The notes under the pieces were generated by a model. That model saw nothing but the letters and a program-made list of their open reading frames with translations. It had not been told where the DNA came from and made no database searches. Position numbers and translations under genes: made by a program. Positions 9,524-18,670 of a stretch of 64,000 nucleotides of DNA are shown here, piece after piece; position 1 is the first letter of the stretch, and each line of letters begins with the position of its first letter. Source of the DNA: Fibrobacter sp. UWB11 (GTDB lineage Bacteria; Fibrobacterota; Fibrobacteria; Fibrobacterales; Fibrobacteraceae); contig NZ_FSRT01000002.1 of NCBI RefSeq assembly GCF_900143015.1, positions 1 through 64,000 on the forward strand. Direction: 5' to 3'.

Positions 9524-11131
9524 CTAGTCTTTACCTACCAATTTTAAATAGTTATCTTCACCAAAATGTTCTATAAATCTTTCTTTACCACCATACAATT
9601 CTACATATCTATCCGTTTCAAACAAAGCAAACCATTCTTCATAATATCTGGACCCATCAAACGAAATTGTCCATTCACCATAAGGTTCTATTTTTTCAAG
9701 AGTTTCCGGCTTGTCGCAATTCCAATTATCGCTCACATAAGTCGTTTTAACAATGGGGCGATTCATAACATCCCAATCAGGAGAATCCAGCAACAAAATC
9801 ATCGAATAGTGGACAGTCGTATCTTCAGGGCAATTTCCACTTTTCACAATATCCGTCACGTAAATTCCGTTTGCATCAAAATTTGTTACAAAATGTCCCT
9901 TTGCCCCAACATCTTTCAGAACGATGATGTAGAAAATTTCCGGGGGATACCACTTGAGTCCCTCTAATCCATCCGCCGGATAAGTCGCCAGATTCGGGAA
10001 GAATTCAGCCACCAAGGAATCTGGCAATACATAAACACCCTCTTTGCGATATGCATCTGCATTTTTAGTATCGGGCAATGTGTTATAAGCGTAGCCTAAG
10101 CTATTAACATGCTTGAGAGCGAGTTCGTCATCTTCTCTTTCTTGATAAACAAAGTTATCGCAATCATCTAACCCTACCGTACTATCAATTATCGAGAATT
10201 GCCATCTATAAGCATACATGGAATGCTTTTGAGCCCTACTCCATTCATAAACTAAATTACTAACCCTATTCACACTATCTCTATACAAACTATCCGAGAA
10301 AGGATCAATATAGACATAATTTTCATCATCGTAAGGAGCGTATTTTATTGAATCTTCAAGGCACTGAATTTTATACCCTTCGGTATAAGAATTCAATACT
10401 TCATCAGGCGTTTTACCTTCAGGAATAAAAGATGCACAAGCTAAACTCAATTGATTCATATTACAGCCATCTCCAAAATCCATGAAAAGGCCGTTTGATG
10501 CGTTGCAAGACTGCTTGAATTCTTTTAAGTATTCACCACAAGAGACGCCATACCCAAAAAACTGATTGAATGAAGTCATGCCAATCGATTTTATAACAAC
10601 AGGAACGCCATCCACATCAGTAATTTTAGCATCAACAACCGTTTCATTGCGGTGAGTACCCAAATAATCATCTGCAAGGCACCTTTTTTCTTCAAATTTG
10701 GAACCTTCCCATTTACATCTATGATTGTGTTCATCGTATGACATCGCGAGAAAAACACCTTTTTGATCTTTTCCATTTTCTTGCTTATATGTCACAACAT
10801 CACAAACCTTACGCCCATCTTTACTTGGATAACTGAAAACCTGATCGTTCTTGACGCTATACGGACGCGTATTGAAATATTCAATATAACGGTGATCAAT
10901 CTTTGTTATATCAGAACCAAAAATGGCTTTTAAAGAATCAACTTTCGTTGAATCCACCAATGTGTATAGCGAGTTCGCCAAAATGGTTTTCTGCGCTTCA
11001 GTCAGCTCAGCCATCGGCGATGTGCTCGGTTCCGTTGTCGCCCCTGTAACATCAGGAGTCGTCGATACCTCCGCACAAGACACCCAAAAAGCGGCAAGTC
11101 CACTCACGATTATTTTATTAGCTCTCATCAT
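9524..11131 (-). CDS. Lipoprotein of unknown function, coupled to a TIGR02147 regulator
   Basis: The 535-aa protein starts with a lipoprotein signal (lipobox WVSC, Cys at about residue 19) and a Thr/Ser/Pro-rich linker (about 22-40), then one large Cys-containing globular region rich in Asp and Tyr. I recognise no domain. It should sit on the periplasmic face of the outer membrane or on the surface. AGGAGG lies 6 nt before the ATG, inside the last codons of the upstream TIGR02147 gene, whose TGA ends 2 bp before this ATG. The two are therefore translationally linked, and regulation or function is probably shared. Confidence 0.8.
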   Translation of the reverse strand: MMRANKIIVSGLAAFWVSCAEVSTTPDVTGATTEPSTSPMAELTEAQKTILANSLYTLVDSTKVDSLKAIFGSDITKIDHRYIEYFNTRPYSVKNDQVFSYPSKDGRKVCDVVTYKQENGKDQKGVFLAMSYDEHNHRCKWEGSKFEEKRCLADDYLGTHRNETVVDAKITDVDGVPVVIKSIGMTSFNQFFGYGVSCGEYLKEFKQSCNASNGLFMDFGDGCNMNQLSLACASFIPEGKTPDEVLNSYTEGYKIQCLEDSIKYAPYDDENYVYIDPFSDSLYRDSVNRVSNLVYEWSRAQKHSMYAYRWQFSIIDSTVGLDDCDNFVYQEREDDELALKHVNSLGYAYNTLPDTKNADAYRKEGVYVLPDSLVAEFFPNLATYPADGLEGLKWYPPEIFYIIVLKDVGAKGHFVTNFDANGIYVTDIVKSGNCPEDTTVHYSMILLLDSPDWDVMNRPIVKTTYVSDNWNCDKPETLEKIEPYGEWTISFDGSRYYEEWFALFETDRYVELYGGKERFIEHFGEDNYLKLVGKD

Positions 11132-11132
11132 C

Positions 11133-11954
11133 TCATTCCTCCTTCCCTTTTGTAAGTGGGAATAGTTGTAAGTTCAATCGATAAACTTTATCGTATTCTT
11201 TTTCTTTTGCAGCCATGGCAACCACCTGCTGCCGGAGCGTTTCAAGCTTTTGCACAAGCCACTGGTACGTCGCTTCGGAAATACCAAGCGTCACGCCTGC
11301 GATGTGGCGTTTTTCGGGCGGCACTTCGTCAATTGCCTCGGTTGCAAATTTTGACATTTGACGGTTCATGGAACGCAGCGCCAAAGGAATCGCCTCGGAA
11401 GATCCCGTCACGACCTTCTCGGTCTGCACATAGGTATCTTCGCCGACCTTCTTTAGGAATTCCGCATGGCACATAAAGTCGAGCGAATGGCGAACTTCGG
11501 CGGCACTCACCACTGGGTAGCAGTTACGCGCGAGTTCGAGCGGTTTTGCGCCCGGCATAATCGGAGCAAGTTCACGCAGCACCGGATTTACCCACGATTC
11601 GAAATACTTGAACGCCTCGGCATCGACGACTCGTAAGCGGTTTTCCTTTGCGATTTTCTGCATTTCATTAAACGCCTGGATTTTCGTCGCATCGTTCTTG
11701 GCATCGCCAAAACGTTCCATCGCAAAGAAATAGTCGCGGTCAGCGCCGGCAAGCTCCATGGCATCGGCCACTTTTCCGACGCCCGTTTTGCTCAAGCGGC
11801 TTTTGCCTTCGCACACCAACTGGATGTAGTTTGGCGAAGAGAACCCCGCCAATTTGGAGAATTCACGCCATGAGAACAAAGAACTGCGTTTGCGTTCTTC
11901 GTAGAAGTCTCGCATGTATTCTCGGTAGTCTTGATATTCAGTGATTGGTTTCAT
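11133..11954 (-). CDS. TIGR02147 family protein (putative transcriptional regulator)
   Basis: The 273-aa cytoplasmic protein begins ITEYQDYREYMRDFYEERK and continues with a helix-turn-helix-like LAGFSSPNYIQLVCEGKSRLS, the hallmark of TIGR02147. That paralogous family was first defined in Fibrobacter succinogenes. The C-terminal half includes LGISEATYQWLVQKLETLRQQV. Family members are thought to act as regulators; no ligand is known. The next gene encodes a lipoprotein starting 2 bp after this stop codon. Upstream is a 248-bp AT-rich divergent region shared with the pectate lyase gene, so it might also control that gene (inference). Confidence 0.85.
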   Translation of the reverse strand: MKPITEYQDYREYMRDFYEERKRSSLFSWREFSKLAGFSSPNYIQLVCEGKSRLSKTGVGKVADAMELAGADRDYFFAMERFGDAKNDATKIQAFNEMQKIAKENRLRVVDAEAFKYFESWVNPVLRELAPIMPGAKPLELARNCYPVVSAAEVRHSLDFMCHAEFLKKVGEDTYVQTEKVVTGSSEAIPLALRSMNRQMSKFATEAIDEVPPEKRHIAGVTLGISEATYQWLVQKLETLRQQVVAMAAKEKEYDKVYRLNLQLFPLTKGKEE

Positions 11955-12124
11955 ACCTATAAATTAGTTTTTGCGGCATAGCTCTGCAATAGATTTTATT
12001 ATACAAAATCAAGATTTTTAAAGAAATTTCATCAATTTTTAGATTTTATAAAAATTTTTAGAAAAATATTATACAGAGCGTATTATAAATAGCCCCATTG
12101 TCCAAAGACAACACTTAAAAGAAA

Positions 12125-12152
12125 TTCATAACAAAAATCGGCCTATTATAAT
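12125..12152 (+). promoter_or_regulatory. Putative promoter of the pectate lyase gene
   Basis: A perfect TATAAT (12147-12152) lies 16 bp downstream of TTCATA, 51 bp before the start codon. It sits in the AT-rich divergent region between the TIGR02147 regulator and the lyase. A second AT-rich TATTATAAAT lies at about 12079-12088. Confidence 0.4.
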
Positions 12153-12202
12153 GTAAATTATAGAAGCGGTGTGGGTTTAAAAACTCTTCTATAGGTCTTT
12201 TT

Positions 12203-13930
12203 ATGAAGAATTTTGGGTTTGGTAACTACAAGTTTTTTGTAGCGGCAATGTCTGTCGCGTCTTTTTCGTTTGCGGCAACCTATACTCCCCCATCAACAGC
12301 AGTTTCGAAAATCAACAGCTATCGAGGCTATTCGGAGCTGACCTCGGCGGCATCCGACATGGATATCGACCAGTACACCTACAACATGACCACATGGCAA
12401 ATCGCAAACGGCGGTTTTTACAAAGCCATGGCCGACAAGTATAAAAGCGCGTATGGCGGCGGTCAAAAATCCGAATGGCAAGCTAAAGGCGGTGGCGACC
12501 TCGGCACTATAGACAACAACGCCACCATCCAGGAAATGCGCCTCCTTGCCGTGCGTTACAAGGCGACAACGAACAACAGTTACAAAGCCGCATTTAAGAC
12601 AAGTTTCAATAAAGCCGTCAATTTTCTTTTGACCATGCAGCGCTCCAAAGGCGGGCTACCGCAAGTTTGGCCCAAGCGCGGCAACTATTCCGACCAAATC
12701 ACGCTGAATGACAACGCCATGATCCGCGCCATGGTCACGATGATGGATATCGCCAACAAGACAAGTCCATTCGACAGCGACATCATCGACGACGCCACCC
12801 GCAGCAAGATGAAATCGGCTCTTGACAAAGCGGTCGATTACTTGCTCAAGGCGCAAATCGTGAACGACGGAAAACTCACGGTATGGTGCGCCCAGCACGA
12901 CACCAACAGCTTTGCCCCAGTTGGCGCACGAGCCTACGAACTCCCGAGCAAATCTGGCAACGAATCCATGGGCGTTGTGTGGTTTTTGATGAACTGGCCA
13001 AACCAAAACGAAGCAATCCAGAAGGCGGTCAAAGGCGCAATCGCTTGGTACAAAAAGAATAAACTAAAAGACAAGGCGTTTAGCAAGACCGCAGGCGTTG
13101 TGGACAAGGCGGGTTCATCGCTGTGGTTCCGCTTTTACGAAGTCAACAACGACAACTACTTTTTCTGCGACCGCGATGGTGCTAGCACCAAGACGCAGGA
13201 CTTCATGAAAATCAGCGAAGAACGCCGCAAGGGCTACCAGTGGGCAGGCGATTACGGCTCTGCAATTCTAGGCACCGAAAATGCATACCTTGAAGCACTC
13301 GCCAAGATGGACGACAACTATGTTCCACCTCCGCCAGCACCAGCTATGTGCGGAAACGACACATGCAAAACGTACATTGACGGTGTAGACTTTATCGACA
13401 TTCAAGGCGTCAAGGAAACAACCAACACGGGATTCGTCGGCGAAGGTTACGCCAACGTTGACAACTCCACAGGAAGCTATGTGACCTACGGCGTCACCGC
13501 ATTCAAGGAAGGCAAATACACTTTGTTCATCAGCTTTGCAAACGGTGGCGGTTCTGCACGCGGTTACAGCGTTTCTGCAGGAGACAAGACGTTACTTGCA
13601 GACGGCAGCATGGAATCGACCGGTGGTTGGACCGAATGGAAAATACAAAAAATCGAAATCGAATTGCCAATGGGCTATAGCGAACTCAAGTTCACAAGCC
13701 TTTCGAAAGACGGTATGGCGAACATCGATTACATCGGCTGGATGAACGATGATTTAAAAGTGGGTGAAGTTGAAGTTCCCCGTTCATCAATTGAGGCAAT
13801 GCGTGCAATTCGCAAAACGCAGCAAGGCAACCGCTACTTTGTAGATTTTAGCAACAAAGCCAATGGCGCAGGGGCTTACTTTATGCGTGGCGGCAATACA
13901 TTCCGTGTGAATGGGAAAAGTACGAAATAG
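12203..13930 (+). CDS. Secreted pectate lyase, polysaccharide lyase family 10, with C-terminal CBM
   Basis: The enzyme cleaves polygalacturonate by beta-elimination outside the cell. A signal peptide (about 1-24, ending SFAA) leads into a PL10 catalytic domain (about 30-370). Family blocks visible are NGGFYK, DLGTIDNNAT, GGLPQVWP, LNDNAM, VWCAQHD and GARAYELPS. A proline linker (PPPPAPA) precedes a CBM35/CBM6-like beta-sandwich (about 390-515: FVGEGYANVDN, SARGYSV, NIDYIGW). The C-terminal 50 residues are not the T9SS-like tail of its neighbours. The CE8 pectinesterase gene follows after 70 bp. Demethylation followed by lysis is a coherent pectin-removal pair. Confidence 0.9.
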   Translation: MKNFGFGNYKFFVAAMSVASFSFAATYTPPSTAVSKINSYRGYSELTSAASDMDIDQYTYNMTTWQIANGGFYKAMADKYKSAYGGGQKSEWQAKGGGDLGTIDNNATIQEMRLLAVRYKATTNNSYKAAFKTSFNKAVNFLLTMQRSKGGLPQVWPKRGNYSDQITLNDNAMIRAMVTMMDIANKTSPFDSDIIDDATRSKMKSALDKAVDYLLKAQIVNDGKLTVWCAQHDTNSFAPVGARAYELPSKSGNESMGVVWFLMNWPNQNEAIQKAVKGAIAWYKKNKLKDKAFSKTAGVVDKAGSSLWFRFYEVNNDNYFFCDRDGASTKTQDFMKISEERRKGYQWAGDYGSAILGTENAYLEALAKMDDNYVPPPPAPAMCGNDTCKTYIDGVDFIDIQGVKETTNTGFVGEGYANVDNSTGSYVTYGVTAFKEGKYTLFISFANGGGSARGYSVSAGDKTLLADGSMESTGGWTEWKIQKIEIELPMGYSELKFTSLSKDGMANIDYIGWMNDDLKVGEVEVPRSSIEAMRAIRKTQQGNRYFVDFSNKANGAGAYFMRGGNTFRVNGKSTK

Positions 13931-13983
13931 GAGATTCCCGCTCGGAGTCGGGAATGACAATCCGGAACAAGTCCGGGGTGACA
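13931..13983. repeat. REP-like repeat between PL10 and CE8 genes
   Basis: Two imperfect palindromes in tandem: GATTCCCGCTCGGAGTCGGG followed by AATGACA, and TCCGGAACAAGTCCGGGG followed by TGACA. The first half is nearly identical to the copy at about 53916-53943. Confidence 0.7.
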
Positions 13984-14000
13984 AGCAAAGAAGAGGTCTT

Positions 14001-16100
14001 ATGTTGAATAGTTGGGTTTACAGGTTTGCAGTTTGTATGCCGCTTGCGATGGCGGTAAGTGCGTTCGCCATTACGAAGCACGGGTTTGACTTTGTCTTGG
14101 GCGTCGATGGAGATTTTAAGGCGGCTATCGCAAAGGCCTCCTCTTCGGGCGCAAGCGAATCTAACCGTTTTATCTTATTCGTGCCAAATGGTGAATACAA
14201 CATTACCAAAGTCACCGGCGATGAACACGGCAAAACGACATTCAGCGGCTCGAACATATCCATTATCGGGGAGTCTGTCGACAAGACGATTATCTGGAAC
14301 ACGACCGACACCGAAGGCATCAGCACAACGGCAACGCTGTACTTCCCCAGCAACAAGAACATGTACATGCAGGACATCACCCTGCAAAACAGAAGTTCCG
14401 TCAGTTCTTCAAATGCGGCCCGCCAGGTGGCCTTGCAGCAAAACGCAGGAGACAAGTTCATCTACAAGAACGTACGCCTCTTGAGCGGTCAAGATACGTA
14501 CTACACCAAGAAAGGCCGCACGTATTGGGAAGGTGGCGAAATTGACGGAACCGTAGACTTTATCTGTGGTGGCGGTGACGTATTCTTTGAAGGCACCAAA
14601 CTCGTGATGACGCGTAACGGCGGCTACATCACTGCATCGCAAAACCCTGACACCTGGGGATACGTCTTTAACAACGCCATCATTGAAGTCAGCAATTCTA
14701 GTTTCAACAAGACATTCTATCTCGGGCGTTCTTGGGGCCGCGCAAAAGTGGTCTGGTTGAACACCATCATGCGCGCAGAGCCCAAAGCCGAAGGCTGGGG
14801 CCCCGACATGAATTCCGCCCCCGTAGTTTTTGGTGAATACAACAGCAAAAACGGAAGCGGTGGCGCTATCAACACAAGCCAACGCAAAACATATTTTAAC
14901 GGAGGCAAAGACGCATCGACAGCAACAACACTCAAGACCGTGTGGAATGCAAACGATGCCGCGAAATACACGCTCAAGAATGTACTTGGCGGCAGCGACA
15001 ACTGGGAACCGAACAAACTCACAGCGCAAGTTTCAGCACCTAAAATTTCTCAGGAAGGCGCCAACATCGTTTGGAACGATGACGACAACGCCATTTGCTG
15101 GGCAATCTTTGTGAATGGCAAATACCACAGCAATACCACCACAAATTCCATTGACGTCGGCGGCATCGCCGCAGGTTCCAAAGTTACGGTCCGCGCCGCA
15201 AATTCCATGGGCGGCCTCGGTGCAAGCTCCAACGAAATCACCGTCCTCGAAGCAAATGTCACCTACTACAACTTAACAATCAACTCTTCTATTGGCGGCT
15301 CCGTTATCGCCTCCCCGAATCGCGAAAAAATTGCAGAAGGCACTTCCGTCACATTTACAGCGAAACCCGCCAGCGGCTGGAAATTTGCAGGATGGACCGG
15401 CAAAAGCGCAAGCGATGCCGGCAGCGAAAGCACTTGGAAAACAACGATGACAAAGGACATCGAACTCGGAGCCATCTTTGAAGCCAAGGGCACAGACACT
15501 TTCCAGGCCGAAGACGGCATCATCGATAACGCCATCAACGAAAGCACAAACGCAGGCTTTGCTGGCACAGGCTACATCAACTTCGGCACGGGAAAATCGA
15601 CCGTGCAAATTCCCGTATATGTAGAATACCCAGGCGAATATACAATGGAAATGACATACGCAAACGGCAGCGGCAAAGCTCGCAGCCTCGCCTTCGCAGC
15701 CCCCGGCACATGCACCGCAGGCGTTGACGGATGCAAAGGCGCCGAAGTCGTTTCGTTCGAAGCCACCGACAAGTGGACCACATACCAGACAAAAGAATCA
15801 ACCATTACGCTCCCCAAAGGCGCAAGCTACATCACGTTCTCCATCGTTGATGGCAATGACGGCCCGAACCTCGACCAAATCAAGCTTACCGAAAAGAACG
15901 TTGAGAAAAATCCTGTGGCACTCCCCAAGATTAAGCGCACCGACAGTGCTGTTTTGGAATCGCGAATCTACGACACGAAGGGCAATTTGGTCCGCCAAAC
16001 AAAAGGAAATGCAAACATGGCTGGCCTTACTCCGGGCATTTACATTGTAAGGACCTCCAGCCAAGGTAAATACAAACAAAAAATTGTTCAAGTCCGCTAG
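14001..16100 (+). CDS. Secreted pectinesterase, carbohydrate esterase family 8, multidomain
   Basis: The product de-esterifies methylated pectin. From the ATG at 14001 (AGAGG upstream) it has 699 aa and a signal peptide (about 1-25). The CE8 beta-helix follows (about 28-325), with GQDTYY, GTVDFICGGGDVFFEG (nucleophile Asp in VDF) and FYLGRSWGR. Next come a fibronectin-III-like domain (about 335-420), an InlB/repeat-type module (about 425-500, GWKFAGWTG), a CBM35/CBM6-like domain (about 505-625) and a T9SS-like C-terminal tail ending KIVQVR. An in-frame extension back to 13911 is rejected because it would translate the REP-like repeat. Confidence 0.92.
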   Translation: MLNSWVYRFAVCMPLAMAVSAFAITKHGFDFVLGVDGDFKAAIAKASSSGASESNRFILFVPNGEYNITKVTGDEHGKTTFSGSNISIIGESVDKTIIWNTTDTEGISTTATLYFPSNKNMYMQDITLQNRSSVSSSNAARQVALQQNAGDKFIYKNVRLLSGQDTYYTKKGRTYWEGGEIDGTVDFICGGGDVFFEGTKLVMTRNGGYITASQNPDTWGYVFNNAIIEVSNSSFNKTFYLGRSWGRAKVVWLNTIMRAEPKAEGWGPDMNSAPVVFGEYNSKNGSGGAINTSQRKTYFNGGKDASTATTLKTVWNANDAAKYTLKNVLGGSDNWEPNKLTAQVSAPKISQEGANIVWNDDDNAICWAIFVNGKYHSNTTTNSIDVGGIAAGSKVTVRAANSMGGLGASSNEITVLEANVTYYNLTINSSIGGSVIASPNREKIAEGTSVTFTAKPASGWKFAGWTGKSASDAGSESTWKTTMTKDIELGAIFEAKGTDTFQAEDGIIDNAINESTNAGFAGTGYINFGTGKSTVQIPVYVEYPGEYTMEMTYANGSGKARSLAFAAPGTCTAGVDGCKGAEVVSFEATDKWTTYQTKESTITLPKGASYITFSIVDGNDGPNLDQIKLTEKNVEKNPVALPKIKRTDSAVLESRIYDTKGNLVRQTKGNANMAGLTPGIYIVRTSSQGKYKQKIVQVR

Positions 16101-16119
16101 AATTTGTTAATTTTAGAGC

Positions 16120-17031
16120 ATGCTTGGAATTGAACAGAAAAAAGGAAATGACGACCAGTTGTGCGGCAGAATGATTGCCTATGCACGCATTTTGCCCTCC
16201 CCCGACGCCGAACCTAGCGAAACTCCGTTTAATGACATGATCAAAAACGGGCTTTTGACATTGGAAGGCGATTTTCGTCAGGCAGAACACAAGCCAAGCA
16301 GAAGAGAAGTCAACCGCGCCGTCGACGCAAAGTTCAACAATTTTCTCAAAACCATGGAAGAAAACGGTGTTGAACTTCCTGAAAACATAGACGTTGACGC
16401 CATGCGCGAACGCCTCCATGAACTTTCGAACATGGAAGTCATCCCCATTCCAGCTCGCATCGGAAACTTCAACAGCGAAGAAGACATTCTCAAAGAAGAA
16501 GCCGACATTTACTATATCGGTGAATTCATTGGTGCAAACCAAGCACACTATTGCCTTACGACGCTCCCGATATACTATCAAGCAAAGTACCGCGAACAAG
16601 CGAAACGAAGCGAAATGGACATGCTCAACGAAATGCTTTCGCAGTTCGAAGAAGGTGACTTTGTCAATACAGAAGATATCCAGAAAGACACTGAAGAGCT
16701 TTTCCCGAAAGGCCTCACGCTCAACACTTTCATGGGCGACCTTTCAAAACTCCTTAACGTGCGCGTGATTCCGTTTTTGCTTGCCTGCGAATCGGACAAC
16801 GACTACAACACGCAAATTCAACTTTTCTACACGTTCATGAAGGGATACCCCGATCAGAACGACATCGAAAGAATCGATAAGGCTTTGAGAATTCTGCGCA
16901 AACAAAGCGATTCCATCGAAGCCCGCAACTTGCTCGAGCTCAGCTGCCAAAGAATCAGCGCTATCTACAACGAAAATTCGCAACTCGCAAACGAACTCGG
17001 GAAGCAGATTCAAGCAATCGAAGGCATTTAA
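16120..17031 (+). CDS. Conserved hypothetical protein, cytoplasmic, unknown function
   Basis: The 303-aa, acidic, largely helical protein has no signal peptide and no membrane helices. It has no motif I can assign. Notable are a charged N-terminus with many Pro residues, a helical middle (about 150-185) and a C-terminal region rich in Gln/Asn/Ser helices. The ATG lies 20 bp after the pectinesterase stop and has no Shine-Dalgarno. A TAATTT box 6 nt before the ATG, in the sequence TTTTAGAGCATG, suggests its own near-leaderless transcript. The same TTTTAGAGCATG occurs before the GH57 gene. A terminator follows. Confidence 0.75.
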   Translation: MLGIEQKKGNDDQLCGRMIAYARILPSPDAEPSETPFNDMIKNGLLTLEGDFRQAEHKPSRREVNRAVDAKFNNFLKTMEENGVELPENIDVDAMRERLHELSNMEVIPIPARIGNFNSEEDILKEEADIYYIGEFIGANQAHYCLTTLPIYYQAKYREQAKRSEMDMLNEMLSQFEEGDFVNTEDIQKDTEELFPKGLTLNTFMGDLSKLLNVRVIPFLLACESDNDYNTQIQLFYTFMKGYPDQNDIERIDKALRILRKQSDSIEARNLLELSCQRISAIYNENSQLANELGKQIQAIEGI

Positions 17032-17050
17032 TTAAGACTTCTAAAAAAAA

Positions 17051-17078
17051 AGCGGCGCGGATGCGTCGCTCATTTTTA
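17051..17078 (+). terminator. Terminator after the 16120-17031 gene
   Basis: An 8-bp stem AGCGGCGC / GCGTCGCT with one G-U pair, GGAT loop, then CATTTTTAT. Confidence 0.65.
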
Positions 17079-17085
17079 TAATGAA

Positions 17086-17110
17086 GATGCCCGCTCGGTG
17101 GCGGGACTAG
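17086..17110. repeat. REP-like palindrome, short form
   Basis: TGCCCGCTCGGTGGCGGGACT is a single-arm member of the REP-like family. It lies just beyond the stop of the minus-strand M16 gene. Confidence 0.45.
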
Positions 17111-17118
17111 CACAATTT

Positions 17119-18588
17119 TTATTCTTTCACCAAGAAGCCGACCGTTGACTTTTCACGGACAAACGTTTTCTTGGCAACATTCTGGACATCAGCGACATTC
17201 ACCTTATCCAAATTATCTGCCCAATTGATGAAATAGCGATAATCGCCGTAAACTTCATACCAACCAAGCATGGTTGCCACATTTTCCATATCGGTCAAAC
17301 TGCGGATAAGGCCTGCATAGGCGCGATTTTTTACCTTCTGGAACTCACGTTCACTCACTTGTTCTTTCTTGAGTTTTTCGAGTTCTTCCCACACGATTTT
17401 CTCGACCTTTTCGCGGTTGGCATCGGGGCGGAGGTTCACGCGGACCGAGAACTCAGAAACATACTTGTTCGGGCTATTGCTTGCGCTTACGCCAACAGCA
17501 AGTTTTTCTTCTTCGACAAGGCGCTTGTAAAGGCGGCCAGAACGTCCGTTTAAAACGCCTTCAGCAATATCGAGCGCATAGAGCGTGCTATCACCAACTG
17601 CCGGAGTCTTGAAGACGAGCGTGTACAAATTCGGAGCGTCCTTACGCTTTACGATCAAACGCTTTTCGCCCGCCTGTTCCGGATCGCGCACCGTAAGTGC
17701 CGGGAACGAATCGCCCGTCGGAATCGGTCCAAAATATTTCTTGACAAGAGACATCGCTTCAAGCGTATCCAAATCACCAGCCATCACGAGAATAGCATTA
17801 CGCGGTTTGTAATACTTGCGGTAATGTTCATCGGCCTGTTCTCGCGTCAAGTTTTCAATATCGCTAGGCCAGCCAATGGTCGGCACGCGGTACGGGAACG
17901 CCTCATAAATCATAGAATTGAGCGTTTCGTAAAAGCGGCCTGTCGGACGGTCATCATAGCGCATGCGGCGTTCTTCACGCACAACAGAGCGTTCCGAATA
18001 GAACTCACGCAAAACGGCGTTCTGCATGCGGTCGGATTCGAGCCACATGAAGAGTTCCATCTTGTTCTTGGGGAGCGTGACCGTATAAGCCGTCAGCAAG
18101 TCACTCGTAAATGCATTAAGCCCTGTGCCACCTGCAGCCTGATAAGCGCCCCAAAGTTCATCCTTCACAAAAATCTTGCGGTGTTCATTCACCACGGAAT
18201 CGTGTTCAGCCGTAAGCTTTTTAACAAGCGCTGTGTCACCCGCCTGCTTTGCAGGACGGATTAGAGCTTGCAAGGAATCTTGAGTCGCCATGAATTTGGC
18301 ATCGGCAATGCTATCCGAGATGCCGACTTTTTTGGTACCCTTGAACAATTCATGTTCCAAAATGTGGGCAAGTCCCGATTTACCCGGAACTTCGTGAACA
18401 GAACCGGTCACATAAAACAAACGGAAGCTCACCGTAGGTGCCTGCTTGTTGGGGTATAAAAGCACCGTAAGTCCGTTATCCAGAATTTCCTTATGTACGG
18501 GCAAATTTACAGCAGCTTTAGACGTTCCGGCAAGCAACGCAGGAACCAAAGCGCAACTTAAAGCAATTCGAGCGAAAAGTTTTTTCAT
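17119..18588 (-). CDS. Periplasmic M16 family zinc peptidase
   Basis: The 489-aa protein has a cleavable signal peptide (about 1-25, ALLAGTSKA). The inverted zinc motif HxxEH appears as HILEH, and the downstream acidic partner lies in KMELFMWLESDRM. It therefore keeps the active N-terminal M16 half plus one C-terminal M16 domain, as in pitrilysin-like subunits. Such proteases degrade peptides in the periplasm. No inactive partner subunit is adjacent. A perfect 8-bp hairpin (18612-18632) sits 24 nt upstream of the start. Confidence 0.9.
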   Translation of the reverse strand: MKKLFARIALSCALVPALLAGTSKAAVNLPVHKEILDNGLTVLLYPNKQAPTVSFRLFYVTGSVHEVPGKSGLAHILEHELFKGTKKVGISDSIADAKFMATQDSLQALIRPAKQAGDTALVKKLTAEHDSVVNEHRKIFVKDELWGAYQAAGGTGLNAFTSDLLTAYTVTLPKNKMELFMWLESDRMQNAVLREFYSERSVVREERRMRYDDRPTGRFYETLNSMIYEAFPYRVPTIGWPSDIENLTREQADEHYRKYYKPRNAILVMAGDLDTLEAMSLVKKYFGPIPTGDSFPALTVRDPEQAGEKRLIVKRKDAPNLYTLVFKTPAVGDSTLYALDIAEGVLNGRSGRLYKRLVEEEKLAVGVSASNSPNKYVSEFSVRVNLRPDANREKVEKIVWEELEKLKKEQVSEREFQKVKNRAYAGLIRSLTDMENVATMLGWYEVYGDYRYFINWADNLDKVNVADVQNVAKKTFVREKSTVGFLVKE

Positions 18589-18611
18589 GATAGATAATTT
18601 ACTAAAAAAAA

Positions 18612-18632
18612 TATGGAGATTTTTTCTCCATA
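18612..18632. other. Perfect hairpin in the leader of the M16 gene
   Basis: TATGGAGA and TCTCCATA arms surround a T5 loop. It lies 24 nt before the M16 start codon and just past the terminator of the upstream M6 gene. It could be a leader structure or operator; nothing proves either. Confidence 0.45.
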
Positions 18633-18644
18633 CGCGAAAGACAA

Positions 18645-18667
18645 TAAAAAAGGGGGCTTTCGCCCCT
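18645..18667 (-). terminator. Terminator of the M6 protease gene
   Basis: On the minus strand a GGGGC stem with a GAAA tetraloop and GCCCC is followed by CTTTTTT. It lies directly behind the stop codon. Confidence 0.8.
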
Positions 18668-18670
18668 AGT

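Noticed and set aside
13911-14000. N-terminal extension of the CE8 pectinesterase
   Set aside because: It would translate the REP-like repeat. The ATG at 14001 has a ribosome site and starts a proper signal peptide.
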